Positions 61,785 through 64,000 of a stretch of DNA of 64,000 nucleotides are shown here, in pieces; within the stretch, counting starts at the first letter, position 1, and every line of letters starts with the position of its first letter. Made by a program: the position numbers and the translations under genes. Source of the stretch: Pseudalgibacter alginicilyticus (GTDB taxonomy: Bacteria > Bacteroidota > Bacteroidia > Flavobacteriales > Flavobacteriaceae); the NCBI RefSeq assembly GCF_001310225.1, contig NZ_CP012898.1, forward strand, positions 3,466,001 to 3,530,000, written 5' to 3'. The notes below the pieces were generated by a model that worked only from the letters and a program-made list of their open reading frames with translations, ran no database searches and was not told the DNA's origin.

Positions 61785-62666
61785 TTAATTAATGTGTTTT
61801 TGAGCTTTGTAAGAAGAGCGAACTAAAGCGCTACTTTCTACATGACGAAACCCTAATTCTAAACCTATATTTTCGTATTCTTTAAACTGTTCTGGGCTTA
61901 TAAACTGTTTTACTGGGAGGTGCTTTTTACTTGGTTGCAAGTATTGACCAATAGTAACCACATCTACATCATTTTCTTTAAGATCGTGAAGTGTAGCAAT
62001 TACTTCTTCTCTGGTTTCACCTAAACCTAACATGATTCCAGATTTTGTTCGGCGTTGACCTTGTTGTTTTAAATATTTTAATACGCCCATACTTCTATCA
62101 TATTGGGCTTGAATTCTAACTTCGCGAGTTAACCGTCTAACGGTTTCAATATTATGAGAAACGACTTCAGGTGCTACATTAATAATTCTATCAATATGAT
62201 TTTCTATGCCTTGAAAATCGGGGATTAAAGTTTCTAAAGTTGTTTCAGGATTCATTCTCCTAACAGCTTTAACAGTTTCAGACCACATGATACTTCCCAT
62301 GTCTTTTAAATCATCCCTATCTACACTTGTTAAAACTGCATGCTTAATTTTCATGAGTTTTATAGATCGAGCTACTTTTTCAGGTTCATCCCAGTCAACC
62401 ATTTCTGGTCGCCCAGTTTTTACGCCACAAAAACCACAAGAGCGTGTGCAAACATTACCTAAAATCATAAAAGTAGCAGTGCCTTCTCCCCAACATTCCC
62501 CCATATTTGGACAACTTCCTGAAGTACAAATGGTATTCAGTTTATATTTATCAACCAAACCTCTTAATTCGGTGTATTTTTTACCTGTTGGTAGTTTGAC
62601 ACGAAGCCATTTGGGTTTTGGTTTACGTTCTTCTGGTAGTATATTGGATGCCGTTTCTGTATTCAT
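61785..62666 (-). CDS. lipA: Lipoyl synthase
   Basis: This radical-SAM enzyme inserts two sulfur atoms into protein-bound octanoate. The auxiliary cluster Cys are in [12 protein letters not shown], the SAM cluster is CTRSCGFC, and the C-terminal [11 protein letters not shown] provides the Ser ligand of the auxiliary cluster. Length 293 matches the family. It ends 2 bases before the gap start, so the two genes are probably co-transcribed, a coupling of central carbon enzymes. Confidence 0.97.
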   Translation of the reverse strand: MNTETASNILPEERKPKPKWLRVKLPTGKKYTELRGLVDKYKLNTICTSGSCPNMGECWGEGTATFMILGNVCTRSCGFCGVKTGRPEMVDWDEPEKVARSIKLMKIKHAVLTSVDRDDLKDMGSIMWSETVKAVRRMNPETTLETLIPDFQGIENHIDRIINVAPEVVSHNIETVRRLTREVRIQAQYDRSMGVLKYLKQQGQRRTKSGIMLGLGETREEVIATLHDLKENDVDVVTIGQYLQPSKKHLPVKQFISPEQFKEYENIGLELGFRHVESSALVRSSYKAQKHIN

Positions 62667-62717
62667 CTTATAAAAAAATCAAGTAACAAAGATACAAAGT
62701 ATTCTTTTAAAATGCTG

Positions 62718-63932
62718 TTATAAAGTCGTGAGATACCAAATGCTAAAACCTATTAAAAATAAGATTCCCATCCAGCTTAAAATATGAAGAGCCTTAGAAG
62801 GATGCCATTCTTTAGGTGTGTGCCTGCTTATAATAAGCTTATAATTGATGAGGGCAAAAAAAGGTGCTGTTATGAATGATAAGATAGTAGCTATTTTAAT
62901 GAGTAGTCCCATTTCTGAGGCTAAGAAGAAAAAGATAAAAATAGTGCCAATGGTTAATAAGACAGTCCAAAAAACATAATTAAATGTTGAGGTTTTTATA
63001 AATAATAAATCTGTGGCTTTAACCATAACCCTAGACGAGGCATCTAATGTAGTAATTGTGGTGCTAAACATGGTAGTAAATGCAGCACTACCAATAATAA
63101 TATAAGCCCAATCACCTAAATTTGTAGTGTACATATTTATTAATTGATTTGAAAAAACTCCTGCCGAACTACTAAATGTTTCACCACTATTAAACATTAC
63201 TAATGCTCCTAATATTAAAAAACCAGTACCTAAAATTATAGAACTTACGTAGCCGACATTAAAATCGAATAAAGCAGATTTTTGTGAGTATCGTTTGGTT
63301 TCATTGTTTTTTTCAATAGTCCATAACGATTGCCAAATAGAAACATCTAAGGGGGCTGGCATCCAACCCATAAATGCAATTAAAAAGGCAATATCTAAGT
63401 TGTTTTTAGGAAGTATTTGTTTGAACGATATGGGGTTTGTATTATTTGATAATGCTATACAAACAGCTAAAATGGTACTTAAGCTAAGTGTAATGATAAT
63501 AATTTTTATTAATTTATCTAATAGTTTATACTTGCCAATTATTAAAATAGCGATACAAACTATTAGAACAATAACTGTCCATGTTTTTATATCAAAATAA
63601 TTACCAAAAAGGGTAGAGGCCAAACCAGCTGTTACAATGGTTACTGCAGTAAGGAAAGTAAATACGGTAGCGAAATTAATAATGTAAAAAACAATCAATA
63701 CCTTTTTGCCAAGTTTTTTATAGCCATCTAATAAACTTTCTCCAGTGGCTGCGGCATATCTTGCTCCAAATTGAAAAAATGGATATTTAAATAAATTTAC
63801 CAGTAAAAGAGCCCAAATTAATCCCATGCCATAATCAGCTCCAGCTCGAGTAGATTGTACTAAATGAGAAACTCCTATGGCAGCACCAGCAAACAAAAGA
63901 CCTGGACCAAAATTTTTAAGTTTTTGTATCAC
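62718..63932 (-). CDS. Nramp-related membrane transporter lacking the metal-binding DPGN motif
   Basis: The protein begins KNFGPGLLFAGAAIGVSHLVQSTRAGADYG, which aligns with Nramp TM1 (GPGFL...), but the metal-coordinating DPGN is replaced by roughly GVSH. TM6 reads FMGWMPAPLDVSIWQS, where Nramp has MPHN. About 11 membrane helices are present, with 404 residues. It is Nramp-fold but the canonical divalent-metal site is missing, so calling it a manganese or iron transporter from family name alone would be wrong. It lies 51 bases upstream of lipA on the same strand. Confidence 0.88.
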   Translation of the reverse strand: MIQKLKNFGPGLLFAGAAIGVSHLVQSTRAGADYGMGLIWALLLVNLFKYPFFQFGARYAAATGESLLDGYKKLGKKVLIVFYIINFATVFTFLTAVTIVTAGLASTLFGNYFDIKTWTVIVLIVCIAILIIGKYKLLDKLIKIIIITLSLSTILAVCIALSNNTNPISFKQILPKNNLDIAFLIAFMGWMPAPLDVSIWQSLWTIEKNNETKRYSQKSALFDFNVGYVSSIILGTGFLILGALVMFNSGETFSSSAGVFSNQLINMYTTNLGDWAYIIIGSAAFTTMFSTTITTLDASSRVMVKATDLLFIKTSTFNYVFWTVLLTIGTIFIFFFLASEMGLLIKIATILSFITAPFFALINYKLIISRHTPKEWHPSKALHILSWMGILFLIGFSIWYLTTL

Positions 63933-64000
63933 AATGATTTTGTAATGATATCCGCCAATAATTTTTTTGCACGCAATAGTTTAACTTTTACATTATTGAT

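Noticed and set aside
1-64000. CRISPR arrays or insertion sequences
   Set aside because: I saw no regularly spaced direct repeats and no complete transposase; the only mobile-element trace is the integrase remnant near 21.1-21.46 kb.

Overview
The window is an AT-rich chromosomal segment from a member of the Bacteroidota, most likely a marine or environmental Flavobacteriaceae. This is inferred from the gene families: SusC/SusD pairs, a FecI/FecR sigma/anti-sigma pair, DUF5683 and DUF6122 proteins, a Bacteroidota-type long signal peptidase, TAnnTTTG-type promoters, and almost no Shine-Dalgarno sequences.

Layout. (1) 1-16.7 kb is mostly core genome. The end of mutL, two rhomboid proteases and an endonuclease/exonuclease/phosphatase protein run rightward. 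They are followed by the leftward parA-parB-DUF5683-dapB-lepB-WbqC-DUF6122 block and a collapsed M16 peptidase pseudogene. Next comes a nitric-oxide-type stress module: an oxidase-like membrane protein, the di-iron repair protein Ric, and an Rrf2 regulator with two matching palindromic sites. The last block is udk-divIC followed by methylmalonyl-CoA mutase genes. The large mutase subunit is split in two and has lost nearly all cobalamin and substrate contact motifs while keeping its scaffold. (2) 16.7-20.6 kb is a leftward operon of a TonB receptor, a PQQ-dependent sugar dehydrogenase and cytochrome c. The receptor resembles the PQQ receptor PqqU/YncD. (3) 20.8-30.06 kb looks like an integrated island at tRNA-Pro(UGG). 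It starts with a decayed tyrosine recombinase, carries an AraC regulator, a complete RND efflux system, a lipid A acyltransferase-like protein and a TetR regulator, and ends at a degenerate copy of the tRNA 3' end. (4) 30.3-44.6 kb is a glycan-utilisation locus: sigma factor, FecR, STN-bearing SusC, SusD, a GH109-type enzyme, DUF4874/DUF4832 and PKD lipoproteins, a candidate new glycoside hydrolase, and a DUF5009 membrane acyltransferase. (5) 44.8-54.7 kb is accessory: small enzymes (VOC, methyltransferase, Acg-type nitroreductase, TrmO, GNAT, serine hydrolase), regulators, and a TolC/HlyD/ABC-2 permease export operon with no ATPase. (6) 54.7-64 kb returns to housekeeping genes: msrA, a CT398-like coiled-coil protein, Nif3-like, lpxK, a TPR hybrid histidine kinase, gap, lipA and an atypical Nramp-like transporter.

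The observations most worth following up are the active-site-stripped split mutase (12.3-15.8 kb), the tRNA-Pro island boundaries with the integrase remnant, the shared Rrf2 operator motif, and the candidate PQQ-scavenging operon. Functional assignments come from reading the translated sequences and remembered family motifs. No database search was run.
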